Below, piece after piece: positions 24,455 through 36,400 of a DNA stretch of 64,000 nucleotides. A model generated the notes under the pieces. That model saw only the letters and a list, made by a program, of their open reading frames with translations. It ran no database searches and was not told where the DNA came from. Source of the DNA: Phialocephala subalpina (taxonomy: Eukaryota > Ascomycota > Leotiomycetes > Helotiales > Mollisiaceae); assembly GCA_900073065.1 (NCBI GenBank), contig FJOG01000024.1, forward strand, positions 469,048-533,047, written 5' to 3'. The translations under genes and the position numbers were made by a program. Positions within the stretch are counted from its first letter, which is position 1. Every line of letters starts with the position of its first letter.

Positions 24455-24483
24455 TGATTGTATGATTGTATGATTGTATGATA
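24455..24483. repeat. 8-bp microsatellite in a short convergent spacer
   Basis: ATGATTGT occurs three times in a row followed by a partial copy. It lies in the 333-base spacer between the permease and NmrA genes, which are convergent; nothing else is seen there. Confidence 0.85.
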
Positions 24484-24767
24484 TGGCTAGGATATATTTG
24501 TATGGCGATGTGGAAGGAACAGTTGCGAGATGAAAATGAGGTTGGGTGTAATGTATAATGTCGACCGATGGTGTCCTCCTTCTCAAGGGACATTTGAGTT
24601 GAAGTGTATACTTGCCAGCTTCTCCACCTCTTCGCAGCGTAGTGCGCATCCATCATTTCCCCTCATCTCGAACACTGCTATATTTAGTAGTCTGCGGAGT
24701 TATGGCACCTTGAGTTGATTGCTTGATTGTATTTCTCTCCTCGAGCTCCAACTTGTTACCTACAAAG

Positions 24768-25706
24768 TTACTGCAAAACCAGCGGGTGCTTCCTTAAATA
24801 CTCCCCAAGCGTCGTCAACCCCCAACCTACCAACCTCCCCGTCTCTTCAACCTTTTCCACCGACCCCTCCCCATAATACCCAAAATCCTGAATAAAAAAC
24901 ATCATTTGCACAATATTCTCCGCCTGCACCTCATTCTTCATAAAACCTCTGAAAACACTCTCAGGCAACTGTTTATAGACAACCGTTTTCCCACTCATCT
25001 TCGTCATCGTTGCGCAGATCTCCTCCATTGTCGGTACCTCCGTTGAAGCACACAAAGACTTTCCTTCGAATTTCTCTGGGTCGGAGAGGATGGCGGAAAT
25101 GTGTTTTCCTGTGTCGGACGCTGTGTCGATTAATGGGAGTCTGGTGGAGGGGGAGACGATGTTAAAGATGGCGTATGTGCCGTCTCCTATAGGATTCGGT
25201 TGCATAGTTTGATTGTGGAAGTTCTGCAAGAAACTGCCTGGCATGAAGAATGCGCTTTTTATAGGAAGGCTTCGGATGTAGGTTTCGACGTCGGCTTTTG
25301 CATCGAAGCTTTGAACGCCTTTGTATTTCCCTCCGGAAATGGAAGAGCAGTGAGGTAGAGAGCTGAATATTAGGTATTGGACAGAGGCAGCAACGGCGGC
25401 GTCTGCGATGGCTTTTCCTTGTGTGAATTCGCGGGTGTAGCATTGGGAGTCGTAGGTTGTGGTTGTGAGGGCGAAGACTGTATGCGCTCCCTCCAAGACA
25501 GGGCCCAGAGAGGAGACATCGCCGGCGTCGCCTTGAACGATTTCGATGCCGAGGGAGGATAGAGCTTGGGCAGCAGGTTTGGTGATGTCACGTGTGACGG
25601 CTCGGATTTTGTATGTCTTTGAGAGGGAGGGAGAGGCGAGGACGGTCTTGATGATCGAACCTCCTTGTTGGCCTGTTGCTCCGAAGACTACGAGAGTTTT
25701 GGACAT
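24768..25706 (-). CDS. NmrA-like NAD(P)-binding protein
   Basis: A single uninterrupted frame of 312 residues. The N-terminus (KTLVVFGATGQQGGSIIKTV) is the glycine-rich GxxGxxG dinucleotide-binding loop of atypical short-chain dehydrogenases, and the body has the alternating strand-helix pattern of the NmrA branch (for example VQGDAGDVSSL and VQYLIFSSLPHCSSIS). The family lacks the usual Tyr-x-x-x-Lys pair and many members act as redox sensors or regulators; NmrA itself restrains the GATA factor AreA in nitrogen control. This copy could be such a regulator or a reductase; sequence alone does not decide. It converges on the upstream permease. Confidence 0.92.
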   Translation of the reverse strand: MSKTLVVFGATGQQGGSIIKTVLASPSLSKTYKIRAVTRDITKPAAQALSSLGIEIVQGDAGDVSSLGPVLEGAHTVFALTTTTYDSQCYTREFTQGKAIADAAVAASVQYLIFSSLPHCSSISGGKYKGVQSFDAKADVETYIRSLPIKSAFFMPGSFLQNFHNQTMQPNPIGDGTYAIFNIVSPSTRLPLIDTASDTGKHISAILSDPEKFEGKSLCASTEVPTMEEICATMTKMSGKTVVYKQLPESVFRGFMKNEVQAENIVQMMFFIQDFGYYGEGSVEKVEETGRLVGWGLTTLGEYLRKHPLVLQ

Positions 25707-28700
25707 GGTATTGGTGGTTTTGAGGTAGTGCGGTTGAAGTGAGGTGGCGGGATTTTGGCGAAGTGATGATCGAGTGTTGGAGATGAGATTCGGGAATTGA
25801 TATCGTGGAAGTTGTTTTGATGTTGTTTGACTTGAAGTGATCTGATTTGATCTAAATTGGATCTCTCAAAGTTGAGATGCTGTTGATTTTATGTGGACAA
25901 GGTCGCACTAAAGTAGCCGTCTTGGTTCATCGACTAAAATATGTCCGCGGTCGAATCCGTGGACTTCTACAGATTATGTCCGACTGCACTAGTTCGCTCG
26001 CTCATAAACTTTCAGTAGAGACCGAAGTCGCGAGTGTTTAAGGATTTATCGCACCTAAATCTGTGCGAAAGGTGGCATGTTGACAAAATGTACGTCGTGA
26101 CGAGGGATATTCTCGATGTCGTGATGTTCGGCTCCGAGGCCGAAGTGAATACCAGAAGGAGATCTTGACCTGTCACACAACGCCTAAAAAATATTTCGCA
26201 AATCATGAGTGTCCCTCATCTCACGGAGGAATAATATGACGGCATTCGAGTCCGGGGGCTTGGCTACCAAAATGTCCGTCAACATCGAGCATGCGGTCGA
26301 AGACGCTATGTAACGTGCTAAAGTCTACGCCGCAGCCAGGCTCGGCTAAAAAGGGGGAGGAAAAGCGAAGGCGCATTACAAACAATGAATGTGTATGAAT
26401 ATCTGAAATGTTGAAGTCAATTTCAAAGACCTAAGATCTATGAGACATCGAGACTCGGGTTTGCCCTTCAGGTCATCCAATCAGACATAAGGCTGAAGCT
26501 TTTCAAGGTTCATGCAAGTATCCGTCTGCAGAGTCCCAATCAATTGCTCCTCTAGACAGCGGGCGTTCGCCAGGGCTGCGGATTGGCCGTCAAGTCAACG
26601 TCAACCTTGTAGCAAACATTATGGAATAGCACACTTGCGTTTTGATGCCAGAAGTTTCATGATCTCAAGGATCAATCATTAGGAGATGGTGGAGAGGAGT
26701 GCGTCCCCGCAACAGAGCCTTCATATTCCCTCAATGCAGCAATACATATCATTGAACTGAGATGATTAGAGCAAGAAGAAAACGATACTGAATTGTTCGA
26801 AACCCAAAACGATGAGATAACTTCCGTATTGAGATATGATGGAAATCTGCGTGGCTTTCATAGAACAAGCAAATATACATCTCTCTTACCCAAATAGGTT
26901 CAACGCAGCAAACAGGATTCAACATCAGGATTTGACGCTGGTATATAAAGGAGTGTTCGAAGTCCCTAGTCTTCTCGCGCTTCGGCCTTTGAGGTAGTGA
27001 TATCGAATGCATAGAAATTACGACACGGCAAACAAGGACAGATGCCTCTTGCTACGAAAATGCCGCAGCTCATATACTCTGATGTGGCATCCGTGGAGTG
27101 CTTCCCTCTTTCGTTTCTGCAATATAAAGGCTGGTACTGAATTTTCGAAGTGTATCTGTATGCTCGTTGGAGAGTTGAAAAATCTCTTATTGGTTGTCCG
27201 AGAGAATGTTCGCAGAGAAGCTGCTTCAGTGGGCAAGCACATCCCTTACTCGTTAAACTGCGATTCCGCGCACCTTGCGAGCTCACTCTTACAGATCTGT
27301 TCGCCACAGGACTTTTTTTTAAGCTTACCGAGCGCTTTTTCTGCCCATCAACTTTGAAAGTCGCGATTATCACTTTGAGAGTTCCTAAGACCTACTAATT
27401 ATAATTGTTTGAAACTTCGGCCATAAGCTTATTTTAAATAATTTACCTTTCAAATACCTAAAAAGTCGACATTTCCGAGGTTTACTCCTTATTTTCTGTG
27501 AAAACACCCTGAACGCATAAACCTGTGGGGATGGGCTCGTTACCCAACCGAGATATTTAAGCAACTTCAAAGCCGTGCATTTCACCGCACAATTATACAA
27601 AATCAAATCTATCCATAGCAATTTAATTTTACCTATTTTACTATATATTTCAGAAGATTTTATTGATTTTTATAAAGGATCACTATTATAATCATGAAAT
27701 GAAAATCAAGAGTCTTTTCGCTTAATTCGAGAGGCGCGTGCCGCAGTTTAGGGAGGTGACAACTTTGAAAGGCAAATGGAAATGTCTTCTAGTACTGTCA
27801 AATCCATTCGAGTCTACGAATCTAAAATTCCGAATTAGTGTAGAAAGATCAGAAGAAAACTGCGAGAAGTCTGGCAGACCTGGAGCATTTTTTCACTAGT
27901 CTGGACTCAGCCAAAAATAGTCCGAAGGGTGTCAACCCTGAGATGTAGCATATCTGCTGTTACTTCCCGAATTATCCTGTGTCCAGCATCGTTCTGATAT
28001 AGCCCTTCGCGAAATGGTTCCATCAAGCACAGTGCGGTCGAGCTCCGTATCGTCACATTCGTCGTTTGTTCTCCTCGCAGAGCATGCCCGACCCGAGATG
28101 GCATTCCTGCAGAAGTTCAGTTCTCGGTATCGTATTGGCGAGTACTCTGTTATTATGTGCAGCTTGGATGAGTTTCGATCTTGTTATTTTTACAGGCATG
28201 CTCATTCCAATTGTACTTGCCTCTCGTAACGTATGTCGTGGTCTCGCTCAATCAGTCCTATGCATGTGCGGATGAGCATGCTGGAGGACGCAAAACTCCT
28301 TCGTTACCGGATGTTAATTTCGACGATGATATATCGAATTCTCAAATGACACTTTATGCTAGACGAACAATGCTTTCTTTTCCTACCCAGTAAGCAGAAC
28401 TGGCTTAGATAAGCATTGTTCGCGTATGCCAATAATAGGCCTTCTTCGCAGAGTAGGCTTCATTATTGGGCACAATAGCGAAATAGATTCGAAACTTGAT
28501 CTGTTTTAGGACACACATCCCTGAATTTATTGGAAATATCGCTGTGATAACCGGGATCAGCTGTAGTCATCGAGAACAAAATTTCAAACCCTTCCACATT
28601 GCCAGTGAAGTGAAATCTTTCATTATCATCGTACTTCCTGAGGTCATGGTTCCTTGAGTTCGCTGCACTTGCTCCTGAGGAGATCATATCTACAGTACCC

Positions 28701-29817
28701 CAATACGCCAACAATGTTCTAGAATATCAGGGGTTTTCAACTGCTTGACCGCCTATATCATGCGATGGACAAATGATTCCATGTCTGTCCTCCCCGGGCA
28801 AAGTGATGCTGAAAGGACAGCCTGCCGCTGCTGACTGGTACCCCTTACGACTCGAGATGAGTTGAGGTTAGTTGATGGGGTTGACAGGCGGGTAATTCAT
28901 TCAGCCGGCTGCTGTTATTGGTTGTAAGCGTAAATGCGCCCTCCAAAGCGTCAAAACCTCCTCAAATCATCTTCACTCGTCGCCTCTCTTTTTTCCATTG
29001 GATCTCACATCCTGTCTGCTGCTCCGTTCAGTCAAATCAAACTCTGGTCAAATCTCCAACGCTGCACTAGCGCTGCACATTCTGTACCTGAGAAGGCTCC
29101 CCAAACAACGCTCACGCAGCCCACGCTAGACTAGCGAGGTAAACACAAGCTGGCTGCAGACCAAGCTTTGAATTCATTCTCCCATCCCCATCCACTGCGC
29201 GCTCTATCCCCTTTCCGCGAGCTTCATATAGAAGCAGGGCGAGGTAGAGTTCGCCAAATGGGCGTCGGCGAATCCATAGTACAACTCATCGTGCGTTCTA
29301 TGGTCTCATTGGTACTCAGGCAGACACTCCGCCCATCCTGATGCCATGAAGGTCACTGGCCGTTTGCTCATAGAAGACTCGTGGGTGCAAGGGCTCTGTG
29401 TCATATGATAGTGTTTCCTCGAGCCCCTCCCGTTGCGGACTAGTACGCACTTCATGGCCTCTACTTCTCAGATATGAGATGCCTGAGGTCCAAGTTAATA
29501 ACAGCCTTGCAGACCTGGAGACACCCAACATCGTCAATCATCACTGATGTCCTTGGAGATCAAATACAGGAACTTCTTCCAATGATCCAACTCAGATTTA
29601 TTTGAATGCTTTGTTTGCAAAGACTGCCAGCCCTTACCTTGGGATGGGCGATATCCTAGGAGGAGCTGCAACATACCGACCTGTAACCTTTAGCACTCTC
29701 AGGTGGGAAGCTGCAGGAACCCGTTGAACAGTTGTGGCACTGGTCTCGGGGTTGTATAAGATGGTTTGCATTCCCTCAGCTTGATTCTTGTGATCTGTCC
29801 ATCATCTGCTAACAAAG
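25707..29817. other. Gene-poor 4.1-kb region with a low-GC core
   Basis: No frame here shows coding character or splice structure. A stretch at about 27380-27720 is clearly AT-richer than its surroundings, with runs such as TTTTAAATAATTT and TTTTATTGATTTTTATAAAGG. No terminal repeats or transposase remnants could be recognised. The last few hundred bases should include the promoter of the C2H2 gene. Confidence 0.5.
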
Positions 29818-30792
29818 ATGGTCACAGCAAGCAAACTTTCGACTCGCAACGGGCCTCGAATTGCCTGCGATCATAGATTCGGGTGCTCGAAAACGTTTAC
29901 CAGGAGATATGACATGCTGCGACACAAGAGTGAGGCGCACCAGCCTCGGAAGCGCTGTCCTTACTGCAAATACGATGTTCCAAGACAACAGAGACTGCGA
30001 GATCACCTGAGAGAGGATCATGGCTCAGGTGCGATAGAGTTCTCAAGTGTGAGGCTCGACTTTGTTGCTGACTCATCAAATAGACTCGAAGGAGCCAACG
30101 GAAAGGACGGTCGACGACCTGAGACGCATGGAAGCAGGTAATGACTCTCCGTTTCATTATCAATACACATGATGCTAAACTCACTCGCCACAGAATGCAC
30201 GCAGGGTCCTTCAGCAAGCCCTCTGCCATCAATTCCTGCATGCTCCGTCAGCCATGCAATGGGCATCGCCTCCTATCCTCCCCACCATCCGATCCAAGGC
30301 CACTCTCCCGCCACGACCATCTTATATAACGACATGGATATCTCCTCGGGTCTTCCATCGATACCTCCCAGCTCTTACTTGGGCAGTGGCCAGTGGAAGG
30401 AGGATATAAATACCACTTATCCTCCCATGTCGCACGCGCAACCGACAATAGGTCAAGGCTACTCATCTCAACCGATGTCCTCATCCTCGACATTCGATTG
30501 CTTCGCGCCACATGCTCCACGACATCTATATGAGACCTGGGCAACATCGGATTCTATCTGTGGCTCGGCGCATCACTTCCATCAGGTCCAGAGCAGCATT
30601 CAGTCTCCAGGATATGGCTCAGGAGATATGGCACATACACAGTACCCGCAGGGCGACAATGGTCCGTGGGGACAGGGGCACTCGGAGGTGTCTGGGAATC
30701 CTCCACAAAGCTCATACGATGAGTCCTTCGGTCCGCCTCCGGACGCTTCAGAAGGTGGACATGACTCAATCTGGGACAAGTATTTGGAGTAG
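29818..30792 (+). CDS. C2H2 zinc-finger transcription factor-like protein
   Basis: Three exons (29818-30028, 30084-30137, 30194-30792; introns 55 and 56 nt) join in frame to 287 residues. Two adjacent fingers lie near the N-terminus: C17-x5-C23-x12-H36-x4-H41 and C47-x2-C50-x12-H63-x4-H68, separated by a short basic linker. After a short acidic linker encoded by the middle exon the rest is rich in Ser, Pro, Gly, Gln and Tyr and looks like a disordered activation region ending in an acidic/aromatic motif (DSIWDKYLE). This arrangement is common among small fungal regulators with N-terminal C2H2 pairs. Target genes are unknown. The two introns are needed because the zinc-finger and C-terminal frames differ. 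Confidence 0.82.
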
Positions 30793-31948
30793 AAGTTGAA
30801 ACGGATGGTTGAGATCGCAGAAGCCCGGGCTAGGTTGTCTGACCGCCAGAGATACTTGGCCTTATGTTGTACTAGAGCCTTTGTTATGTTTCCGTTTTGC
30901 TCTGCGTTGCTTTACTTGAAACAAAATCATGGAATCTTATTCGTTTTTGCATCCATGTTCGCCCTATCTCAACCTGCTGCTCCAGTAGGAATTTCGTGTC
31001 ACTCCAAGATCAACGAACTCGAATGTCTAGCGACATGAAGGTCATTCATACTTGTTCTATGTGTGAAAGGCGCACACGAAAGGTAGGTACCTGTTAGGAG
31101 TGAAGTAGGCCGTCCCAGTTGTGTCGCGATCGCTAAAGCGAAAGCTCCCCCTTTTCCAGAGAATATATCTGCAAATCACCCGCGATGAAACGTCTACCAC
31201 CAACCCAACATTCACAAGAACTGAATAGCAACTTCTTCGACTCATTGATTCGATGGCCCCCATGCCATCTGGCCTTTTCAGGGCTCTAGACTTACCGTAG
31301 TCGCGAGTGTAGCACGGCAGCGTTGACCTTGAGATCAAGCGCCTTCAAAGTTCCACGATCTCGAGGACATGGATGGGAAGGATTGAAGACAAATGGATAT
31401 CAATGAACAATACTCGTAGACTAGTCTAGTTTTGGAGAGTTACAAGTCAAACCAGAGTCTTACAAGCAAGCGAGTAAAAAGGGGGGCAGACCCGTCATTG
31501 GCGTATTCGTTTAGACGTCCTCCCCATTCTGCCCTAAAGCTTGTCTTGATCTAAGCTACGATATCTTTCCAGCTCGCATCCAACTCGTTCGTCGGATCGT
31601 TCTCGCAAATGTGGCTCAGAAGTCTCAATTAAATTTCCTGATATCTTTCTGGGAGCGAATGAACGAATAGGGGGGCGATTAGTAACAAGCGAGCCATGAC
31701 ATCATTGGCCTTTTTCAGGGATTCGCGTCGCCTCGTCATGCTTGCCCGCAGTGTGCATATTTGCAGTGCCACACTCAACGCTCGCATCCATCCCGACTCC
31801 GACATCTACCTCGCACAACGTCGCAATTCACACGTGGCTGAGTCTGTAACCTTGTTCGCTGTTGCATGTTCAAACAACATATAACGAAGTTCTCTTGCCC
31901 CTCTCCTCCTCTCCTCAACAACCGACCACGACCGAGCAACCAGCAATC
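30793..31948. other. Intergenic region with pyrimidine-rich leader
   Basis: No coding frame is supported. The 3' end contains a CT-rich tract (about 31890-31916) just before the start codon of the SYLF gene, typical of actively transcribed fungal promoters or leaders. Confidence 0.45.
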
Positions 31949-33376
31949 ATGGATCCCTATCAACAAAACCCCCCATACCAACAAGCCCCTCCTCAAGCCA
32001 GCGGCGCTTTGCCAGCGAAGCCGACAGAAGAACACCCTCCCAAGAAAGGCTCCGCATTCTGGAATAAAGCAAAACATGGCAGCAAAGGCGCTTTCGATAA
32101 AGCGTGGGCTGGGTTCGAGAAGCTCGGCGCTCCAGTGAACAAACTCACGCACAAGATCGGCTCTGAAGCTTTCTGGCCTACCGGTCTTGGTCCGGAGTCG
32201 GATAAAGCTGCTCGTATTTTGAAGTCCTTCTGCAGTACGTCCTTTTCAGCTTCCAAGATTTGATGCGAGTCACGTGCTAATATCGTTACAGAAGATGGTT
32301 TCTACAAAGAGCAACCTGCGTCGCGCCCCGGGACTCCCGGAACGTCTACAGGACCAAAGAGCAAGCCGAAAGTTCTTGTCAAGATCCCTCAGAAGGTGAT
32401 CCAGAATTGTGTCGGTCTCGCAATATTCACTGTGATGCGTACGGGATTATGGGTCAGCGGAGCGGGAGGTTCAGGTGTCCTGATTGCTAAGAAAGAAGAC
32501 GGATCTTGGTCTCCTCCTTCCGGAATCTTGATCCATACCCTCGGTGTGGGATTCATGGCTGGAATCGATATCTACGATTGTGTGGTCGTGATCAACAACC
32601 GCAAAGCCCTGGAAGCATTTTCGAAACTGAGGGTCTCGCTTGGAGGAGAGTTGAGCGTTGTCGCGGGACCAGTCGGAGTTGGTGGAATCCTGGAGAGCGA
32701 AGTGATGAAGGATAGGAAGCCAATCTGGACTTACGTAAAAAGTCGAGGACTTTATGGTGGCCTCCAAATCGATGGAACGATCATCGTTGAGAGAAATGAC
32801 GAGAATGCGAAGTTCTACAACGAAAGGATACCAGTTGGTCAAATCCTAGCTGGAAACGTCAGGCATGTCCCACAAGATGTCAAGATGTTGATGGAGGTGC
32901 TCAAAGCAGCAGAAGGACGAACGGACATCGACAGCGGGATCATGGCACAAGCAGACGCCATGCCCCCACCTGGAGACGTCGAGGTTGAGAAGATGAGTGA
33001 GCCAACAAACGAGCAGAAGGTTTTCTTCGCTCCTCCACCAGGGTACACGCATGAGCAAGCTCCGCCGCAACCACCAAGACCTGGAACGGAGGGAGCATAT
33101 GCTGCTGCTTCGTATTCCGCGGCGGGATACGGAGCGGGTGCTCCAGTATATCAATCTCCACATGGAGCCGACGGATCTCATGGTTCGTCTTCCGGGGCCG
33201 CATATGGAGCGGGAGAGTATCCGCAAGAGAAACCTCCGCATAGAACGGATTCTGGTTTCCCCGTCCCTCCGCCTGGTCCGCCACCACATAGGACAGACTC
33301 GGGATTCCCCGCTCCGCCGGGTCCTCCTCCAAGTCAAGGCAAACAAGATCCTGATGGGCCTCCGAGATACGCCTGA
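31949..33376 (+). CDS. SYLF-domain (Ysc84/Lsb3-type) protein
   Basis: Exons 31949-32234 and 32292-33376 (57-nt intron) give 456 residues. After a Pro/Gln-rich N-terminus, a SYLF domain (DUF500) occupies about residues 75-320: KSKPKVLVKIPQKVIQNCVG, GLAIFTVMRTGLWVSGAGGSG, GSWSPPSGI and YVKSRGLYGGLQIDGTII are its conserved blocks. In yeast Ysc84 and human SH3YL1 this domain binds phosphoinositides and actin at sites of endocytosis. Unlike those proteins there is no SH3 domain; the C-terminal 130 residues are Pro/Gly/Tyr-rich with a duplicated segment around PPHRTDSGFP. The Pro-rich tail could be an SH3 ligand instead. Function at cortical actin or membranes is inferred from family. Confidence 0.93.
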
Positions 33377-33861
33377 GCAACGTCATTGTGCTCTTTGAGA
33401 TGGGAGATTGGAGGACCGCGGATTAGCGTTGCTTTTCACGAGACCACGACGAGACGATGCTTTTGTAATTTTAGCTTATAGATTGATGTCAATGCTTTTC
33501 AGCTTGCAATTCGAGATATGCCCCTCATCCTCCACCTACTTTTAAACTCCCATTCGAAATAAGACACTCTCTATCCACTTGCCGGTCTTAAAAATAGGCA
33601 ACGACTAAGTTCATTATTACTTTGAGGAAACAAGAAGTTCGAAAAAGCAAGAAAGGAGGAATTCAAATTGATTAACAACGTCAGAAACAAGGGTATTAAA
33701 GCGAGGGCATTTGAGACTTCGTGGCAACTCGGTAATACTGTGGCATTGCACGACCGTGAGTGAGCCTCTCAAAACCAACGCGTCGCGTCTCAAATCTTGA
33801 TTCCTGCAAACTTCCTTCTTCAACATTTTGCACAGAATACAACAACAAGCAAATATCCAAA
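33377..33861. other. Intergenic region, nothing recognised
   Basis: Spacer between two plus-strand genes; contains the probable promoter of the AT-hook gene. Confidence 0.4.
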
Positions 33862-34714
33862 ATGGCTCCTCTCCCAACTGGTAAGTGAAAAGTCAACTCA
33901 TAAACGTCGATGTTCCTAGTTTTCGGGGACATTTAGTCTGCAAATCGTGTACTCTGCTCTTCGCCCTATCTGCCCTTCACACTTCGTTCGATACAGACAA
34001 TAACTAATATGCTCTCCTTTAGGCAGCTGCGACACCTGCTCCGCCGAAGAGGTCAAACTCCGTACCAACCCCTTCACCTCCACCGAACAGTGCGAAGAAT
34101 GCCGCGAGGCTTCAATCATCGGTGTCTCCGACATCAAGTCCCAATACAAGCTAAAAGACGAAGACCTCGAAGGCCTGGAAACCGTCTCTGAGCCCAAGCC
34201 CGCTTTCCTTGGCGGCCCTGATCGGCGCTGGTACTTGGTTGAGGAAGTCAAGAAACGGGCTAAGGCTGTGGAGGAGAAGAGGGAGCAGGAGAAAAAGGAT
34301 AAGGAAGCTGCGAAGGGAGTGGCTAAGAAAGAGAAAGAGGAGGCTAAGGAAGCTGCCAAGAAAGAGAAAGAGGAGGCGAAAGCTAGAAAGGCTGCGGAGA
34401 AGGAGGAGAAGAAAGCTGCTAAGACGCCGAAATCTGCGACATCTACGAAGTCAGAGGAGGCTCCAAAGTCTGCGAAGTCGACTGAGCCTACACCTACTAA
34501 GGATGCCAAGCGGAAGAGGGATAGCGAGGACGAAGGAGAGAAGGATAGCAAAGTCAGTGTTGATGTTGAGCGTCCTGTTAAGCGGGGACGTGGCAGACCT
34601 CCTAAGCCGAAGGATCCCAATGCGCCTCCTCCAAAGCCGAAAAGCGGACGTGGACGCGGACGACCTCCCAAGGCCAAGGCAGTAGCAGCGGAGGCGGAGG
34701 CGAAGGAGGAATAA
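33862..34714 (+). CDS. AT-hook protein with XPA-like zinc/DNA-binding module
   Basis: A 19-nt first exon (33862-33880) joins 34023-34714 across a 142-nt intron, giving 236 residues beginning MAPLPTGSCDTC. Four cysteines (C9, C12, C30, C33) form a zinc-ribbon-like pair of CxxC knuckles. They are followed directly by DIKSQYKLKDEDLE and a WYLVEEVKKRA segment. The order CxxC...CxxCR, K-x-x-Y-x-L-K-x-x-D-L, then an aromatic strand and basic helix matches the zinc finger and C-terminal DNA-binding fold of the repair protein XPA/Rad14. The middle is a long Lys/Glu/Ala helix, and the C-terminus has two AT-hooks (RGRGRPPKPK and RGRGRPPKAK). The protein should be nuclear and bind DNA. It is much too short and AT-hook-rich to be Rad14 itself. 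The XPA relation is a motif-level inference. Confidence 0.82.
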
Positions 34715-35331
34715 AAAGCATTCTCCACACCCCGGCTTGCCTGGACAATCGAAGCGGGGAACGACTTGGATACTATACCAGCAAAGAATGTCCAGGCAGG
34801 GCTGGAGGATTGAAAGCTACGAGATGGCGAGGTGTTGGGTACTCACCAGAGGGCAATACGCGAACAACGTCGTGCGATGTACAACATAATTACGGGATGG
34901 ATCGATGTATTCTTAGCAATGAAATGACAATGGACTGGACGGACATACTTTGGTCCGAGGCTGATTGATCTTTCCGATACTTTGTTATGAGTTCAATCAA
35001 TTCACCAAGGTCCTTATTGTGATTGTTTCCCTCGACGTCGTAGACGAGGCCCAGCTCGCTCTGATGAAGTCTCCTGCTGAAGCAACGAGATCAAGACCTC
35101 AAAAGTCTACGGTCCGGAAAGTAAACTCGTTAGTCAAAATTCCGTCAACTTGCGTATTCATTCTTTTCGGCAAGCGCTGCCGCTCCTGTAGGTTTGAATG
35201 TCCATGAACCCGAGGTTCTTCAGGTGTTGGACTTCGACCTTCTAGATGATCGAGTTGTCCTCGGCGAGCAAGTCGCTTAGTGGAACAATGATGTGACTGA
35301 ATGTTTGTTTGAGTTCTACGTACTGTAATTT
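34715..35331. other. Intergenic region, nothing recognised
   Basis: Spacer between the convergent AT-hook and GNAT genes. No repeat, RNA gene or coding frame is supported. Confidence 0.4.
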
Positions 35332-36148
35332 TCAAATTTTCGCTTCCTCAGCTCCATTCCCACCCCCCGGTGGCTCCCAAACCATAACACTCTGAACATA
35401 AACCTCTTCTCTCTGCATCTCTTTGCTCCCCAACCCTTCCCTCTCTTTCCTCCATTCCATCAACTCATTCTCATCAAGAAAATCAGCAATCCTCAAATTC
35501 ACCTCCCCCAACACCCTAAATCCCCATTTAAGATACAAACCTCTCCCCTGCGGACTAGCCATCAAAAATACTTTTTTCTTCTCTTTCCTGGCTTCTGAGA
35601 GTCGCCAGTTTAGGAGCAGGGAGCCCAGGCCTTTGCCTTGATGTTCTGGTAATACTCTCATCAAGTGCAATTCTGTTTGCGTCAGTCATGGGGTGCAGGG
35701 ACGGGACGGGAGGAAGGGGAAAGGATTGGAGGGAATGGGAGGTACCGATTGAGTTCTTCTCGATTTCTCGATGCTCCCTCAACAAATCCCCAATCTTTTC
35801 CCGAAAAGCATCTATAAATCTCTTATCCATCCCCTCAGGCTCTTTCACTCCCTTGATTTTCGGCCATTGAGGTTCGAAGATCCAGCGTGCGAAGCCGACT
35901 ATCTTGTCGTTTTCATGGTGGTCGATTACTTTGAATGTTTGAGCCGAGGAACCTTCGCCTACGAGTTCGATTCGAGTGGCGCGGTGGTAGGTTTCGATTT
36001 GAGAGGGAGGGATGTGAGAGGAGGGGCGGAAGGTTAGGTAGTGGAGAGGGTTCGATTGGAATGCTAGGAGGGAGATGGTTGTGAGAGTGGGGTAGTCGGT
36101 TGTGGGGTCGATTGGGAGGATTTCAAATTGGGGGGTTGGGTTTGTCAT
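35332..36148 (-). CDS. GNAT-family N-acetyltransferase
   Basis: Exons 36148-35746 and 35672-35332 (73-nt intron) give 247 residues. The second exon starts with the acetyl-CoA-binding motif of the GNAT fold: LHLMRVLPEHQGKGLGSLLL, where Q-x-K-G-x-G is the pyrophosphate loop. It is followed by a helix and by LMASPQGRGLYLKWGFRVLG, the usual C-terminal strand with the Tyr general acid position. The first exon provides the N-terminal strands (FEILPIDPTTDYPTLTTISL and IVGFARWIFEPQW). This subfamily is common in ascomycetes and usually of unknown substrate. The start at MTNPTPQ is chosen because the upstream in-frame extension has the composition of a leader. Confidence 0.9.
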
Positions 36149-36400
36149 TGTTTGACAGTATGAGGGCAAAGAAAGGGTAAAAGAAGACGTTCTAAAGGGG
36201 TGGGGGAATGAGGAAGATGGATGAATAGCATAGGAGAAGGTGACAATGCGAAGGTGAGGCGTGGGTGAATCACGTGAAATGAAGATCACCACGATTGACG
36301 CCCGGAATATTGTTTGAAAGCTTCACCCACTCTTCCAGTCTAACCATACGGCCACACATATCACCTACAATGCAAATGTCCCAGAACAGAAACGGTTTCT

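Noticed and set aside
32846..33386. Two long minus-strand frames
   Set aside because: Antisense to the SYLF gene; no motif or splice support.
34209..34685. 158-codon Arg/Leu-rich plus-strand frame
   Set aside because: Overlaps the AT-hook gene in another frame; composition is produced by its Lys/Glu codons.
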